Origin: Salvator merianae
Taxonomy: Eukaryota > Chordata > Lepidosauria > Squamata > Teiidae
Length of the DNA: 64,000 nucleotides
Direction: 5' to 3'
Assembly: GCA_003586115.2 (NCBI GenBank)
Contig: QVOM02000049.1
Coordinates: 19,552,273 to 19,616,272 of the forward strand
This document shows, piece after piece, positions 34,712-46,638 of this stretch. Position 1 is the stretch's first letter. The number at the start of each line of letters is the position of its first letter. The position numbers were made by a program, and so were the translations under genes. Under the pieces are notes generated by a model. That model did no database searches. It was not told where the DNA came from and worked only from the letters and a program-made list of their open reading frames with translations.

Positions 34712-35125
34712 ATAGCCTTGCAGGAACCCATTGGACAATCAGACAGGGAGGGAGGGGCACCAGTGAGCTCTTGCTGGCACCAGGAACTTTTAAACTCAAT
34801 TAAACAGATCGAAGAAAGCTGAAAGTGCAGCTAAAAAAAATCTTATCCTGGCTTCTATACTTAAAATGCACACTAGACTTCTTATAATAACTAAGAGTGG
34901 AGAGAGAGAGACTTGAGTAGAATGATTCTGTTTCACAGCCTTGGCTTGAAGGCATGGGACAATTGGACTGGGAGGGAGAGGCAACAGCGAGCTCTTGCAG
35001 GCACCAGGAACTTTCAAACTCCATTAAACAGATCTGCAAAAATAACTCCTATCCTGCCTTCTTTAGATTAGAAAAGCGCACTGGATTTCTTATAATAACG
35101 AGGAGCAGGGAGAGAGAGAGACTTG
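34712..35125. repeat. Diverged tandem duplication, two units, 224-bp period
   Basis: Unit 1 (34712-34935) and unit 2 (34936-35125) share, in the same order, ggacaat, gggaggg, gagctcttgc, ggcaccaggaactttt/c, aaacagatc, tcctatcctg-like, cttataataac and gagagagagacttgag. There are many substitutions and some indels. Unit 2 is shorter. Possibly two monomers of a longer array or an old local duplication. Confidence 0.8.
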
Positions 35126-35440
35126 AGTTTCAGAACATTTCTTTTGCAAACAAAAAAACCTTGCAGTTAAGGAGTTGGAAACTGCTTCAGCAGAGAGGCA
35201 GGGATTTCATACCCAGTGGCCAATCTCTGAGCCGCACCCTTTGCAGGCTTGGTACCTTGTCTGTTGAAGCAAAGAGACTGTACTACGGGTGAGTGTTGAA
35301 TCGGTTCAATGGGTAACTGTATTTGGAAGATTTTTTTCTGTGCACCCAGGAATTACTCGCTCTTTTTATTCAGGCGGTTTTAAAAATCGCTAGTCTGAAC
35401 ACACTCAAAATCACCAAGCAAAACCTATAATGATGCTGGA

Positions 35441-35580
35441 CTTCAAAGACATAGCGATGTTAGTTTGAATCAGTAAGCAAGGGGGTCTAGTAGCACCTTA
35501 GAGACTAACAAAGGAAAAGAAGTTGGTAGCATGAACTTTCTTAGACTAAGTCTACTTCATCAGATGCATGGAGTGAAGAT
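35441..35580 (+). mobile_element. Reptile interspersed repeat (ctagtagcaccttagagac family)
   Basis: Contains tctagtagcaccttagagac and the actaagtctacttcatcaga block, a text I know as a widespread reptile repeat. A second copy with inverted arrangement lies at 6188-6340. I suspect a Penelope-like origin but cannot show it. Confidence 0.6.
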
Positions 35581-36545
35581 TCATGGACTTGTCTAACATC
35601 TCCACTTTTTAAAAGCAAAAAAACAGGTGCTTTAAAAGGCATGGAAGATCATTCTGCTTGAAGAGTCATATGATGTGCAGACCTACATTGTAACTGTGTG
35701 AAACAAGATAAATGGAAGAAACTGATAGTTTTCGCTGGAAGCACAAAGCAATGTTAGCACTGGTAGTTAATGTTTGAGGTGGGTAGGACAATTCTGTTTC
35801 ATTTAGATTCTTGGTTAATGTTATTACATCCTTCTCTCAGTAAGGACTCTAGAATGTTTGGAAAACTGGTGTCAGAGATGGTCATATTTTGTGAAGAATT
35901 CATTAATAATGTGTATTTCTTTTTTAAACCAAAATCAAGACTGATTTTGTATTGTTTGTTTTTTTAAAAAGAAATCCATATTACAAGTTTCTTCCATAAC
36001 ATAAATATTTTGTAATAGAACAGATATATTTGACATAATGGCACAGTTGTTTTTATTATAAATAATGCATCCCCTTATGTAAAATACATAATTTTTGCAC
36101 ACATACAGGTGAAGTGCAAATTATGCAATTTGTATGATATTGCCACGTTGTCGGTCATTCAGTTCAATGACATGATTCCATCTCTAAATCATGCATGATT
36201 CACTAAATAGACACTTTGGGCAGATTTCTCCAAAAGCCCAAATCTATGCCCATATAGTGTATTTAATGTGTAGACTGCACTTCCTCAGAGGATAGTCTAG
36301 TGATTTTGCCTAATTAGGAAGCTAATTAAGCACCATCCGTAATATACTTGATTTCACACCCAATTTCCATTTAAAAATATACCTGATATTGGGATATTCA
36401 GTGCACTGTTTTGCTCATGGGCACACATCCATACACTAAAGTTGTTGCTAGAACCTGCACAGAGGCCAAATGAAAGCTTTATTTTCTGCTCTCCAGGCTC
36501 AAACCAGTTTCCCCTGACTCTCTAGCCTTTGCACGTAGTCAGACA
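35581..36545. other. Unassigned A+T-rich sequence
   Basis: No gene or repeat family recognised. Confidence 0.5.
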
Positions 36546-36710
36546 CAGCAGCAGCCATCAGCTTTAAGGGTGGGTGTTTGCACCCCACAAAAGCGCACCA
36601 TGGTAGGCAACCTGCTGCGACAGTACGGAGACCCGGGGTCTCCGTGAACAGTCATGGTGTGTGTTGCGTGGGACACGAACACCCGCCCTTAAAGCCGGCA
36701 GCCGCCGCTA
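36546..36710. mobile_element. 165-bp hAT foldback element, TSD GTCAGACA
   Basis: CAGCAGCAGCCATCAGCTTTAA at the left pairs with a right end in ttaaagccggcagccgccgc. The 8-bp duplication GTCAGACA is at 36538-36545 and 36711-36718. The centre holds a perfect hairpin (acggagaccc, one g, gggtctccgt; 36625-36645). The whole element can fold. Confidence 0.9.
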
Positions 36711-37420
36711 GTCAGACATGCTTTCCTCCCTTACCCTTCAGAAAAGACACATTCCCTTCCCTTCTCGGATCTCAACGTTGATTCAGCATTCACACTCCAT
36801 GACAGCCATTCTTAAAGTATCTTAATACATCTTATCACAAATAATAACACATTGACCTATGGTTATTTTATTTTTTTCCCCAGACAAAAGCACGAATGCA
36901 GTCTCCCACTATCACAAATTATGCAGTCGAGTTTCCTGCATTTAGGGAAATTGCAGGGGTCAGCACACCTGGAGTGCAATGGATGAGCCTCACCCTGGGA
37001 AAACCACCTTCGTGATCATGGTGTCTCCCCTGCCAAGTAAGTATGACCTATGATGATATAACCAAATTAACAGAGTTGGGGCCCTTTGTGTCTCTTGTAC
37101 TTAAGAAGTAAGTCAGAGAAAAGCTAGTGATGTTTTAAACTTGAAGGGGGCACAAAAATGCTGCAATCTCCACCATCACCCCTGCTGTAGTATAGAGTGC
37201 CACTGTGCCTTTCTTTACATTCCATCAACGATATTTAAAAACAGGCCAGAATACCTTTAAGACATTATAAATATAAGCCTGACTCTCTTTTTCCTTTTCT
37301 TCAGAAGCAAGTGTAATTACCTTCATTTTCATGGCAACGACTGAAAGGACATATTAAATGGAATGGTGAAAACCTCCCAGCCCTAGGTTCTAAGGACAGG
37401 ATAAAGTATTTTCCTGTCCT
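36711..37420. other. Unassigned non-coding sequence
   Basis: Nothing recognised. Confidence 0.5.
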
Positions 37421-37471
37421 AGTTACTTACTTACTTACTTATTTACTTTATTTATTTATTTATTTATTTAT
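37421..37471. repeat. (TTAC)n-(TTTA)n microsatellite
   Basis: Four TTAC units followed by about eight TTTA-type units. Confidence 0.95.
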
Positions 37472-38112
37472 AATACGCTTGTCACCTTCATGCAGTCTAC
37501 TTCACCTTTGCTGTCATATACCACCTTCTTTATCACCGCTTATGTTCCATTGCTTGTCAGGTGATGGTTTTGGCCCTGTCCAGGCAGGGGGAATATAGTG
37601 CCATTATGGTGCTGCTGTAGCCATCAGTTACCCAGAATGCATAGCCCTATCATACAGAAGCCGGAGCACAGACACTATTAGCCCTGCCACACAGAAGCAG
37701 GAGCACAAACATTCTTACTATATACAAATGGACATGGATCCCATGAAATATAAGTCAGAAAGGTTTCAAATACAGGAAAACTGACCAGAATTTCCTCTCC
37801 TTGTATCCATTTTTAAAAGGATAAGCCTGTCTCCACATTTTTCCTTATCTCTTGAAAAAGTTAACCTGGCTGCTTGAGTCAGCTCAGGAAATTACACATT
37901 AATGGTTAACCAAGGAATTGGGCAAATATCTGGCCATCAAAACTAGTCCTATTGTTCAAGCCTACATCTTAAGAACTTCTCATTAAGAATGCAAACAGCA
38001 GAATTTAAGCTCATCAACCAGTGTAGTTGTCTGTTTATCTCTCTACGTGACCAAACACACATCTTTGCTCAACTAAAAGGAAGCTTGCTCCTTTTTCTAC
38101 TTGGGAAAAGAA

Positions 38113-38120
38113 TATAAAAG
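38113..38120 (+). promoter_or_regulatory. Candidate TATA box
   Basis: TATAAAAG, followed about 690 bp downstream by AATAAAG (38799-38805). This could mark the core of an LTR or be chance. No TG...CA boundaries or duplication found. Confidence 0.2.
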
Positions 38121-38939
38121 TTCAGGTTTTTCTATTAGGAGAAAGAAGAAACATTAGAGGAAAGAAGAAGAAGAAACACACAAGAAGTCAGGAAGAATGA
38201 TCATCTATCTCAGCCCCATTGGCTGAGAGCTGCTTTTACCTGAAATGGAGAGGGAACAGATTTTTCTAAGAAGCTGCTTGATCCTACTGCTTGATTGCAG
38301 TTTCCTTTATTTTCCTTTTTAGCTAATTTCACTTGAAGAGGGATTTCCATCTCTCTCTTCATGCCCCTTGGCAAAGAGCTGGGTTTTTTTCCTTAAAGGA
38401 GTGAGGGCTGTTGAGCATTTTCTTCCACTTCCCAATCTCTGGCTTTTTAACTCATTTACCTGCAAGAGACCTATGCATCTTTTCCCCCAAATTTTCCTTT
38501 TTGGCATGGTGAAGATTTACCTGGAGAAGACTACAGATGGGTGAGATTTACCCTTCAGTGCTAGGAACCTTTCTAGTCTCCATTGCTAGCTGCTCCCAGA
38601 TTCTTTCTTTCTTCCCCCTTTCCCCCCTCCCCTTTCATGCAAACTAACTAGGCCACCTTACCTAAGTTTGGAACCAAACCTTTATCTTTTCCTTTTCAAG
38701 TGTCCAAGTAAATATGCTACCCGTGAAACTAGCTAATTCTAACAAATTACATTGTTTATTGCTATTTCTTCAGATTTCAAGTATTTTTGCTGGGTTCTAA
38801 TAAAGATGCACCATTATTTTCAAGGATTACCTCCTCTTTATTTGTACTTTTTGTGTGTCAGTTTGGCGTTATTAAAACCTGTTCCGAAAAATTGATCCCT
38901 AAAAAGATTTAGTGCCTGGGGTGGCTAATTCCCATAACA

Positions 38940-39400
38940 AAAATATTTTCCCCAGAGCATGGCCTGTAACACCGCTATGGCAGGATTGTCACACAAATTT
39001 GTGGCAAGCTCACCATAGCTACACTATATCTCCCTTAATATATGCAATAGCCTAATTTGGGAAAAAATGACTCTGATGGTGGGTTTTCCCAAAACAGTAC
39101 TATTACTGCCATCATCACTCTGACCATCGCTCATATGTGCAAGCCAAGACAAGCACCCATGCATGCGCGGTGGTGGCATCATGAATTCTAGGTATTTTGT
39201 ACTGGCAAAATACCTGGATGTGCATGTCTACCATGCATGTGTGGGACCAAAAAGATGCCAGTACATGCATAGTGGACATGATCATGACTTCCAGGTATTT
39301 CACACCAGGTATTTCTGGATATGTACGTCACCAAAAAGGAGAATACTGCATGTTAGCATTACATTCAACCAGCGTATGGTGCCAACTTTGTCTGCTTTTG
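38940..39400. mobile_element. AGGTATTTC-core dispersed repeat, copies 3 (composite)
   Basis: 38970-39015 (gctatggcaggattgtcaca, then tttgtggcaagc) matches the right part of the 28330 copy. 39189-39224 has the core hairpin ggtattttg/caaaatacc, and 39290-39330 carries a second core-like stretch. The unit is thus partly duplicated or two copies abut. Confidence 0.45.
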
Positions 39401-39439
39401 TCATCCAATATGATCAGAAGTACTGTCGCTGTAGTAGTC

Positions 39440-39900
39440 ACTTGACAAAGACAGAGGCCACATCTCCACTTACCATTCTAGGGTGCCTGCATCCTGCTGA
39501 AAAGGCACCTGCTGTCACCCCATCTCCAATTTCGGTGGCAGCAAATGTCTTCAAAGCAACCATGTGCACTGTTTTGCGGTGTGATCACTTGCAAAAGTGC
39601 CCCCGAAGCGGGACGGTTGCTTCTCATCCTGCACAGAGACGCCATGGAAAGTAGTGCCTCCTCTCTCTGAAATGGAGATGAGGAAAGTGCCATAGATGAG
39701 GGCACCTCCCCCATCTACCCCAAACAGAGCTGCCTGTCCCTGAAGTGGAGGGACAGTTTGAGCAACTGGATCTGAGAGACTGTGGACTAGAGGCTTCAGA
39801 GAAGGTCTGTAATGCAACGTTGGACCTGCTAAGGGATCCTTTCACAGAGCAGGTGCTTTAGAAAGCCAGATCCTGCTACTACTGAGGGGATAGAAATTAA
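39440..39900. other. Unassigned G+C-richer sequence with open frames on both strands
   Basis: Three overlapping minus-strand frames of 73-88 codons and a plus-strand frame run through here. None resembles a protein family, and the G+C content alone can explain the open frames. Possibly an unrecognised transposon. Confidence 0.35.
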
Positions 39901-40084
39901 GGTCCACTAAAGCAACAGAATAATACTGTATTAATCTTTAAGCATATTACCTTATATATGATGAGGAAGAGACTCTGCTCTAGCATGAACTCCTCACAAA
40001 CTCTTCTCTGCCCTTAAGTTGCCAGTCCATTCCAGTTCCCATATATAAACTACTTTTTACAAAGATGTCTATCTCTTATATGTA

Positions 40085-40204
40085 CATATGGCAGGAGCTG
40101 ATGAGAGGACCACATCTGGGATGGTTTAGTGAATCCTGCATTGAGCAGGGGGTTGGACTCGATGACCCTGGAGGTCCCTTCCAACTCTATGATCCTATGA
40201 TTCT
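40085..40204 (+). mobile_element. CR1 LINE 3' end (second subfamily)
   Basis: gggttggactcgatgaccct, then ccttccaactctatgatcct and atgattctg, is the standard CR1 3' terminus with short tail repeats. It differs from the 14785/18673/26842 type. Confidence 0.9.
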
Positions 40205-40336
40205 GCCAGCTGTCCTAAATCCCAGCCCCTCAGACAACTGCCTCATCTCACTTCAGTGTTAGGACAGTCCTCCCAGGTCCTACAAACGCCTCTGATCCAG
40301 CTTTGATCCATTTTAGATCAAAGGCTGTTTGGGAAG

Positions 40337-40714
40337 ATGAAACAATCACTGTGTTTCTCCATCCCCGTTCTACTGGTTTTGGTGCTGGCTGTGAGGTATT
40401 CTGAATTGCAGAGTGTATCCCAGGATACTGAAATATTTTTAACTTATTCCAGTGCAGTCTCTATAACTTTGGTAGTTAGAGTGGCAAATGACAGGACAAG
40501 TCTTAGGAATTCACTCTACAGAAACAACGAGGAACTTCTGCTTGTCCTAGATGTCATGATGAGTGGCACGCAGTCCAATCCATTAAATTGTGTCCTGTTG
40601 CCGCAAGCTATTAACCTGTATCTTGGCATACTGAAGGAAGTGGCCCAGCCCATGGTATCCTATGTAATGATTCTAAATTCCATTGGTCTCTTTTCTCCAA
40701 AGTCTAAGAATTAG
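40337..40714 (+). other. Unassigned 125-codon open frame with a signal-peptide-like start
   Basis: Begins MKQSLCFSIPVLLVLVLAVR: one Lys, then a 12-residue hydrophobic stretch, as in secretory signals. The rest (…NEELLLVLDVMMSG… …LYLGILKEVAQP…) has only two Cys and no motif I know. About this length is expected once or more by chance in 64 kb of such DNA. There is no promoter, splice site or repeat that decides the matter; it starts about 130 bp after a CR1 tail. I do not claim a gene. Confidence 0.12.
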
Positions 40715-41507
40715 GTTAATAGAAGCACATAACGTTGGATTAAAATCATCATAAACTACAAGAAGCAAAGCTCAGTGGAAGCAGTTGACTGTCCTTTCAT
40801 ATTCATTTTACCCTACATAATACATTACACAAATTCATACTGAAGAACTCAGGGGCAGTTGTAAGCACCTCAGAACCCTAAGGGTTATGGCTGGAAAAAC
40901 CCAAAGAATGATACAATGAGATATTTCATGCAACAGCTCTACTGTAAAAATGTGCAGCCTAAGAATCTGTTCAGGATTCAAAAGTCCATGATGCTCCATG
41001 TTCTCAAGTCTTCCTCATTCTCTTCATCATGGATAAATGTGCATTGATATATCCCACTGTGTTTGCCCATATAGTCTTAACACTTGATGACAAACACATC
41101 AAAAAGCGATTTTAAGGTTGGCAGATAGCTGATTTGCTTCACATTGTAAATGCCCTTCTGGAAAGACATGGAAACAAAAATAAAGGTATCCATAAAATTT
41201 GCTCTTCTCTGAATTTTATGACACAATTGCCTCATACAACTATGTCTACAGAAAACACATATTTTAAGAAAAGATGCACACAAAACTGTATATTAGTGAT
41301 CATATAATACGTCACTATTCTGGAGGAAACTACTTGCACAACTGCACATATTTGTGAGTATTTGGCTTTTGGTTTCTTAAAGAGGCAATAATACTATGAG
41401 AATTATAGCTAAACAGTCTACTTCCCAAAGGGGACCATTTCTGTGAATTCACTCTTCCTTAAGCCTGCCTTCCCCACCGTCCAATCCCCACCATCCAATG
41501 GGTCATA

Positions 41508-41700
41508 AGATGTGTTCAAACATAGCAAAAAAAAAAAACCCAACTCAAAAGCACTTTACAGACAATAGGATATGTAGCCTTTCTGTTCTCATCCCATCTG
41601 TAACCTACATTTTCTAGTCTACAGACTGTGGCATGTGAACAATCCCACTGTATAAACACAGTTGCAATATCTGACAAGCAGATGGAGCAAAATGTGAAAA
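41508..41700 (+). mobile_element. GGCTGTGTTCAGACA-family MITE, degraded
   Basis: tgtgttcaaacatagcaaaa at the left, then aaaagcacttta and gcatgtgaacaatccc as in the 56210 copy. No clear right end. Confidence 0.55.
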
Positions 41701-41943
41701 AGGAGTGGAGAAGAACAGTTTAGAAAACACTTGGGAGGAGAGGGGGAAAGTACCAGGGCGTTAGGGTTTAAACAGGTTGGGGCTAAAAGCACAGAGGAAA
41801 ACAGAAAAACTGGGTTACAAAAGTTCGGAGAATCATGCAGATAGCTAAGAAGGGACCACAACAGAACAGAATGAAGGCTGTGGAGTGTGAATTCATGGGG
41901 CTTTCCTGTATGGAGCTTCCAGACAAACAAGAAAGGAGGCTCT

Positions 41944-42423
41944 GGGTTTGTTTGCACTTAGAAAATGCAGTGTTTGCACCTGCAAATGGCTCCAGCTGGC
42001 CTGAAACTCACTGAAGCACACCTGAAGCTTGCCAGAAGCTGAGTAGTGCTGGACAAGAAAACTTTAGTCTGGAGGTTGACTAGTGTGATCAGGTGAGGTT
42101 CAGGAGAGTTGCGTTCGCATCATTTCTGCATTTGGAGCTGTGATGGGGTGGGGACTGCGCAGTCGCACATATGCCATCTAACAGTCCGAAGCCAGCCATC
42201 ACTGGGTTCAAACTGTGACTCTCAGTCCGTGATCCAGTCCCTGATGGCTGTTACTGACAAGGCGACTGCACTAGCGCTCTCCCATTTGCACTGCTTCCAG
42301 CGCTGGTCAGCTTGCAGAGCATTCCAGTGCTGATGGATGCGAACGTTTCTCACTGTTCCCAATACTGAACGTCCCAAACCATGCCAATAGGACCGTTCCA
42401 CTATCGAAAGTGCAAAAATGCCC
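41944..42423. mobile_element. 480-bp inverted-repeat transposon, TSD TCT
   Basis: The left end GGGTTTGTTTGCACTTAG pairs with the right end CGAAAGTGCAAAAATGCCC. TCT flanks both ends (41941-41943 and 42424-42426). Belongs to the broad GGGC...GCAC group. No transposase. Confidence 0.75.
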
Positions 42424-42499
42424 TCTGTAGGCTGGAAGTTGCTAAGTGGATCAGCTAAGAACTGTTTGTGGCTCCTGACTGGGATGCACTTCCTGCACT

Positions 42500-42720
42500 C
42501 TGAATAAAAGAACAACCTGGACCAGAGACTCTTGTAGGATGGAGGCAGAAGCCAGGGAAGAAACTCAGCCAGGGCAGTAAACAGTATCTGACTGAATCCA
42601 CTCAGCAAAAGATTCAGATACAGACTGTTTGTGGATTCAGCTAGAGACCGTTGACCCTGCCTGAGTTTCTTCCCCGGTTTCTGTCTCCATCCTTCTGCAG
42701 ATAGAGGTCTGTGTAAAAGA
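42500..42720. repeat. Large foldback (inverted repeat, arms ~90 bp)
   Basis: Left arm blocks gatggaggcagaagcc, gggaagaaactcag and actgaatccac are mirrored by gtggattcag, ctgcctgagtttcttcccc and ctgtctccatcc on the right. It opens a 181-codon minus-strand frame that I regard as meaningless. Probably another MITE; ends not defined. Confidence 0.7.
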
Positions 42721-42775
42721 CTACCTGGGCCTGGATCTGGGCCTGAAGGCTTCCAGATGCTCAGCAAAGGGAAAC

Positions 42776-42796
42776 AGCTCTGTGTGTGTGTGTAAA
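42776..42796. repeat. Short (GT)n
   Basis: About eight GT units. Confidence 0.85.
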
Positions 42797-42859
42797 TTTT
42801 CTTTTTGTTTGGATTTTATATTTCAATGCATTGCATTTTATATCATATATTGATTCATG

Positions 42860-42985
42860 TTTATTGTATTTCACTTTTGTATTTTGTTTAATAAACTCTT
42901 CTTTGTATTTTGTTTAGTAATCTCTTTGTAAACCACCTTGAGCGTACCTTGCAAAGTTGGTATACAAATAAACTAGTGATTATGA
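42860..42985 (+). mobile_element. LINE 3' tail
   Basis: tctttgtaaaccaccttgag, then cttgcaaagttggtatacaa and ataaa, is a typical L2-like 3' end in plus orientation. Confidence 0.6.
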
Positions 42986-43329
42986 TGGTGAGATGCAAAT
43001 AAATGGATGGCAGAATGGTCAGTTGGGGAAAGGGAACAGTGGAAGGGAAAATGGTCACCAAAACAGTAGAAAAGGAAGCAAAAAGTGGTCCTTTCCTTTT
43101 CTACTCACCAATACTTGGGAGATGAACAGGAAGGGTATATACAAAAACCCAGTGGCAGGTTAGAATTAAAATGAGAAATCTGGAAGTACTTGAACATTAA
43201 AAAAAAAAGAAAAAGTCATGTGATGTAGAGACGGGGGAAGACAAAGTTTAGATTGTCACATTGCGTAAGACCCCATGCAGAGGGGGAAATATAACGCTTG
43301 TGATTCCACCACCCCCCTCAAAAAATAGC

Positions 43330-43615
43330 ACTACTACCTACCTTCTGGATGGAGCCTCCATCTTCGTTGTGGCCACCATGCATGTGCAGTGGCCAAAAAA
43401 GATGGCCACATATGTGCAGTGGTAGTGATGCGCACATCCAGGTATTTCACGCTGGTGTATTTTGCGCTGGCAAAACACCTGAATCTGTGCGTCACTAAAA
43501 CACACACAGGTAGTGTGAGCCCCCACACTGTCTAGGCAACAAGTGAGTATTGCGGAGGGTCTTTTCTCCGGAATAGTGCTTGATGTCACGCTATTCAGCC
43601 AGCGTCTAGAGCTGG
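43330..43615. mobile_element. AGGTATTTC-core dispersed repeat, copy 4
   Basis: ccaggtatttcacgctgg followed by tgcgctggcaaaacacctga forms the family core hairpin at 43438-43485; aatctgtgcgtcac follows, as in 39060-39330. Confidence 0.5.
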
Positions 43616-45264
43616 CCTAAAAGAAATATTCTACCATAATATCTAAAAGCCCACTTGTTTTTAGTGGACTCAGTCCACTTATTTAGCTGTCATTCATCAA
43701 GCGGTCAAGATTATTTTCAAATGATATTTTACATTATGTGTGTAAAGAATATTTTATTTGCCATCCATACTTAGATCCTTTCAAGTGGCAAGAAGGATTT
43801 CATCACTTTCCTGATTCCCAAGATTTCAGATCTATAAATTTTCTAAACATTTTCACTATTGCAAAGAGAACAGCAGTTATTTATATACTTATTTACAGCA
43901 ACCCCATAATGGGCTGACGTACCAACTGGTTAAATGCAAGACAAATCGCCTATTAGTAAATGTTTATCTGTGTGCACTACAGATGAGGAGAAATCACGTG
44001 AGTCTTACATGCACGTTAGGTGACAAGAAAACCATAGAGATTCCCAGCATAATTTTTTGTGGTACTTCCCTATCACAGGGCCACTCAGTTGCTTTTTCTT
44101 CTGTGAGTCTGAAATGCAGAATAAGAGGTAAGGCATTAAATGCAGGAGAGAGAGATGTAAACTTCAGCCGCCTTAAGTTCTGGTGATGCCAATTACTTGC
44201 ATAAAACCTCTGGCAAACTCCTTCTGACAGAACACAACCTCTGACTTCAGAAAATGCTGCCATTACCACTTTATTCATTGGTCTATCTCTAATCTGCCTT
44301 TTATTATGAATTACCTCAGCCCACCCCAACCAGCTTATCTCTACATATTTTAGATACTCATCCACCCCAGCCAGCAAGACAGTAAGAATGGTAGGAGCTA
44401 CATTTTTTAATTACACCAGATTAGAAAAGCTGCATTGCAGCATGTCCCATTCGTCCCAAATAAGCCGGAGTTCATTTCCTAAGTTAAAGAGGGCAAGATC
44501 TTTAGTTCAGAATCCCAGATATATTACCTGGTTTCTACAGTGCCATGCACCACAAGAGAGCAGAAACCATGGGATGACTGGGGAGAGCAAAGCTTCATTT
44601 GGAGTTTTGCCTTTAATACTCCAAACCACATTTTGATACACTATCACTCAATTTCCATCACATAGGTAGCGCCTGAATATGCAAACTCCATCTTAGGAAT
44701 GAGTGTATAAAAAACTATATAGCTGTACAGGAACTGCAGGTTAGGCAAAAAAGATGGCACATTTTTGTGTGTTTTTTGTGAGGGGGGTTTCCTAATAAAG
44801 TTACAACCTAATTGTGAATTTTGGAGTGTGTCTTCATGGAGCATCTCGGATACTTCCCATAGCAATGATAGTGGTGCTATAACTATGTGGTCAGTGTAAC
44901 ATGACAGGGAAGAAAAATGCTGACCCGTAAAGTGAAAGGTTACCATTATATACATAAAGCATATCAATGCTTTCGCATACCACTTTTTGAGAGATATTGC
45001 TCTTGATAACACACTTGTGATAGCAGTAAAAATTCAGTAATAGTTCATTAGTTCATACTTTTTCAAGGACTAAAGACTTAGGGCCTATGTATCTTACCCA
45101 TTATGCCCATTTTGCAAAAGATCCATTTAAATTGACATTAGTAAGATATTTACATGAATTCTACTAACCGTACAATGAGCAGCAAGCTTGTGCTTCCTGA
45201 AATGTACTATGGGAAATAAATTCACACTGGGAAATGTGATTTCAGTTTAAACCAATAGTTATTC
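43616..45264. other. 1.6 kb of unassigned sequence
   Basis: No family, RNA gene or convincing coding frame. Confidence 0.5.
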
Positions 45265-45400
45265 CATTTCCATCTTATTTATATACCACCTTTCCAAAAG
45301 AAAATTTGCCCAAGATGGTTTACAAGCAACAGAAAACATACTTGAAACATTATAATTATAAAATCGCATATCAAAACAAAATAGTGCATTGCAAAATAGC
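45265..45400 (-). mobile_element. LINE 3' tail, minus strand
   Basis: cttatttatataccaccttt, then gcccaagatggtttacaa, is the inverted form of the tail family. Confidence 0.55.
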
Positions 45401-46630
45401 ATGCAGCCTTAAAGTAACCTTTCTATATGAATACCTGCAGCACTGCATCTCGGGGTCACAGATGTAGGCTCTGCCATGGAACTATAGTTAAGACAAAGAT
45501 GAAAATGGTATCTTTAGTTCTATGGCTTTTCTTCATGGAACATCGAACCTTCAACTGCATGAACTGAGTAGAATCAACACCCAGTTGTTCTCCCATAAGC
45601 ACAGATTTACTCACTGGGATAAGCAGCGTTACATCGCCTCATTCTGACCTTTGCACTTGCTTGATAGCAGACACATTGATTTTCAAGGAGTTGATTTCCT
45701 TCCTAAAGTATTTCACTCTGGACTAATTTCATTTTGCTAAATCCGATAAGAGATTAAAAAACACACACACATTTTTGGTAGAGATAATGCATTCAACATG
45801 GGCAAGCAGCCATCAAGTTCAGACAGAGAGGGAAGGGGGGGACATTATTGCAAGCTCTTGAGATTTTTTGTTTGTAACATAACTTCTTGGCACACGTTTG
45901 TTAATTGATATGCACATTTCCAAGGTCACTCTTTTAACAGTGAAATTAGTTTTTCTTTCTACTCCATTTTCACATTCAGCCACTTCTTCAGTGGTGATAT
46001 CTATAACAACAAGCTTGTTCTGTTTGGAAGGGGGGGGGGGGACAAGATAACCCACTTCTTTAATCACTTCACTAAAAATAGTACTAACAGCACCAGAACC
46101 ACCAATGTTAACAGGTCAAAACCAGTACAGTATAGTGAAAGAATATTCACCCAAGGCCTGAGGTATTCAAATCATTGTTCAAATCTGGGATCAGTCAAAG
46201 GATTATGGTGAGGAATAGGCACATGCTGTGGAGAACAGTCCTAGCCTGGGAAAAGCATCCTGGGCCTGGAACATGGCAGAAACCTTGGAGTGCGCTGCAG
46301 CTGTCCTTGTTACAGCTACTCTGGCCCAGCCTAACAGCAAAGCTGGGGAACAAAAGTTCCTCAGCCTCACAGTTGCAGGCTGTAGGCATTTTGCAGAACC
46401 CGCCCCCCAAAATGGCTCCAGACGTAGGCCATCTTCCGGAACCTGACAAAAACTTGCTGGGTTCTAGAATGGGGTCTGGGCCGCTCTTCTCATAACCGCC
46501 AATGGGGACCAAGCCTCTTGCCATAGCCACCCATGAAGCCTAAGAGCATTTTCCTTTTCCAGGAGCAGGCCAAGCATGGGGTGTGCGCAGCCAGCATGTA
46601 TCTTTAGGAGCCATGCCTCCTAAAGAGCAC
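45401..46630. other. Unassigned sequence
   Basis: A short (AC)n near 45763 and a poly-G run at 46029. The block 46165-46530 is G+C-richer with open frames on both strands but no recognisable protein. Confidence 0.45.
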
Positions 46631-46638
46631 ATAGGAAT

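Noticed and set aside
39163..39654. 163-codon plus-strand open frame
   Set aside because: It passes through a dispersed repeat with a hairpin core; overlapping frames on both strands are equally open, as expected from composition.
42222..42767. 181-codon minus-strand open frame, the longest in the window
   Set aside because: It runs across a foldback and a transposon terminus, and the residues resemble no family.
44160..44640. Possible retrotransposon leader region
   Set aside because: I found no terminal repeats, tails, motifs or second copy to support it.
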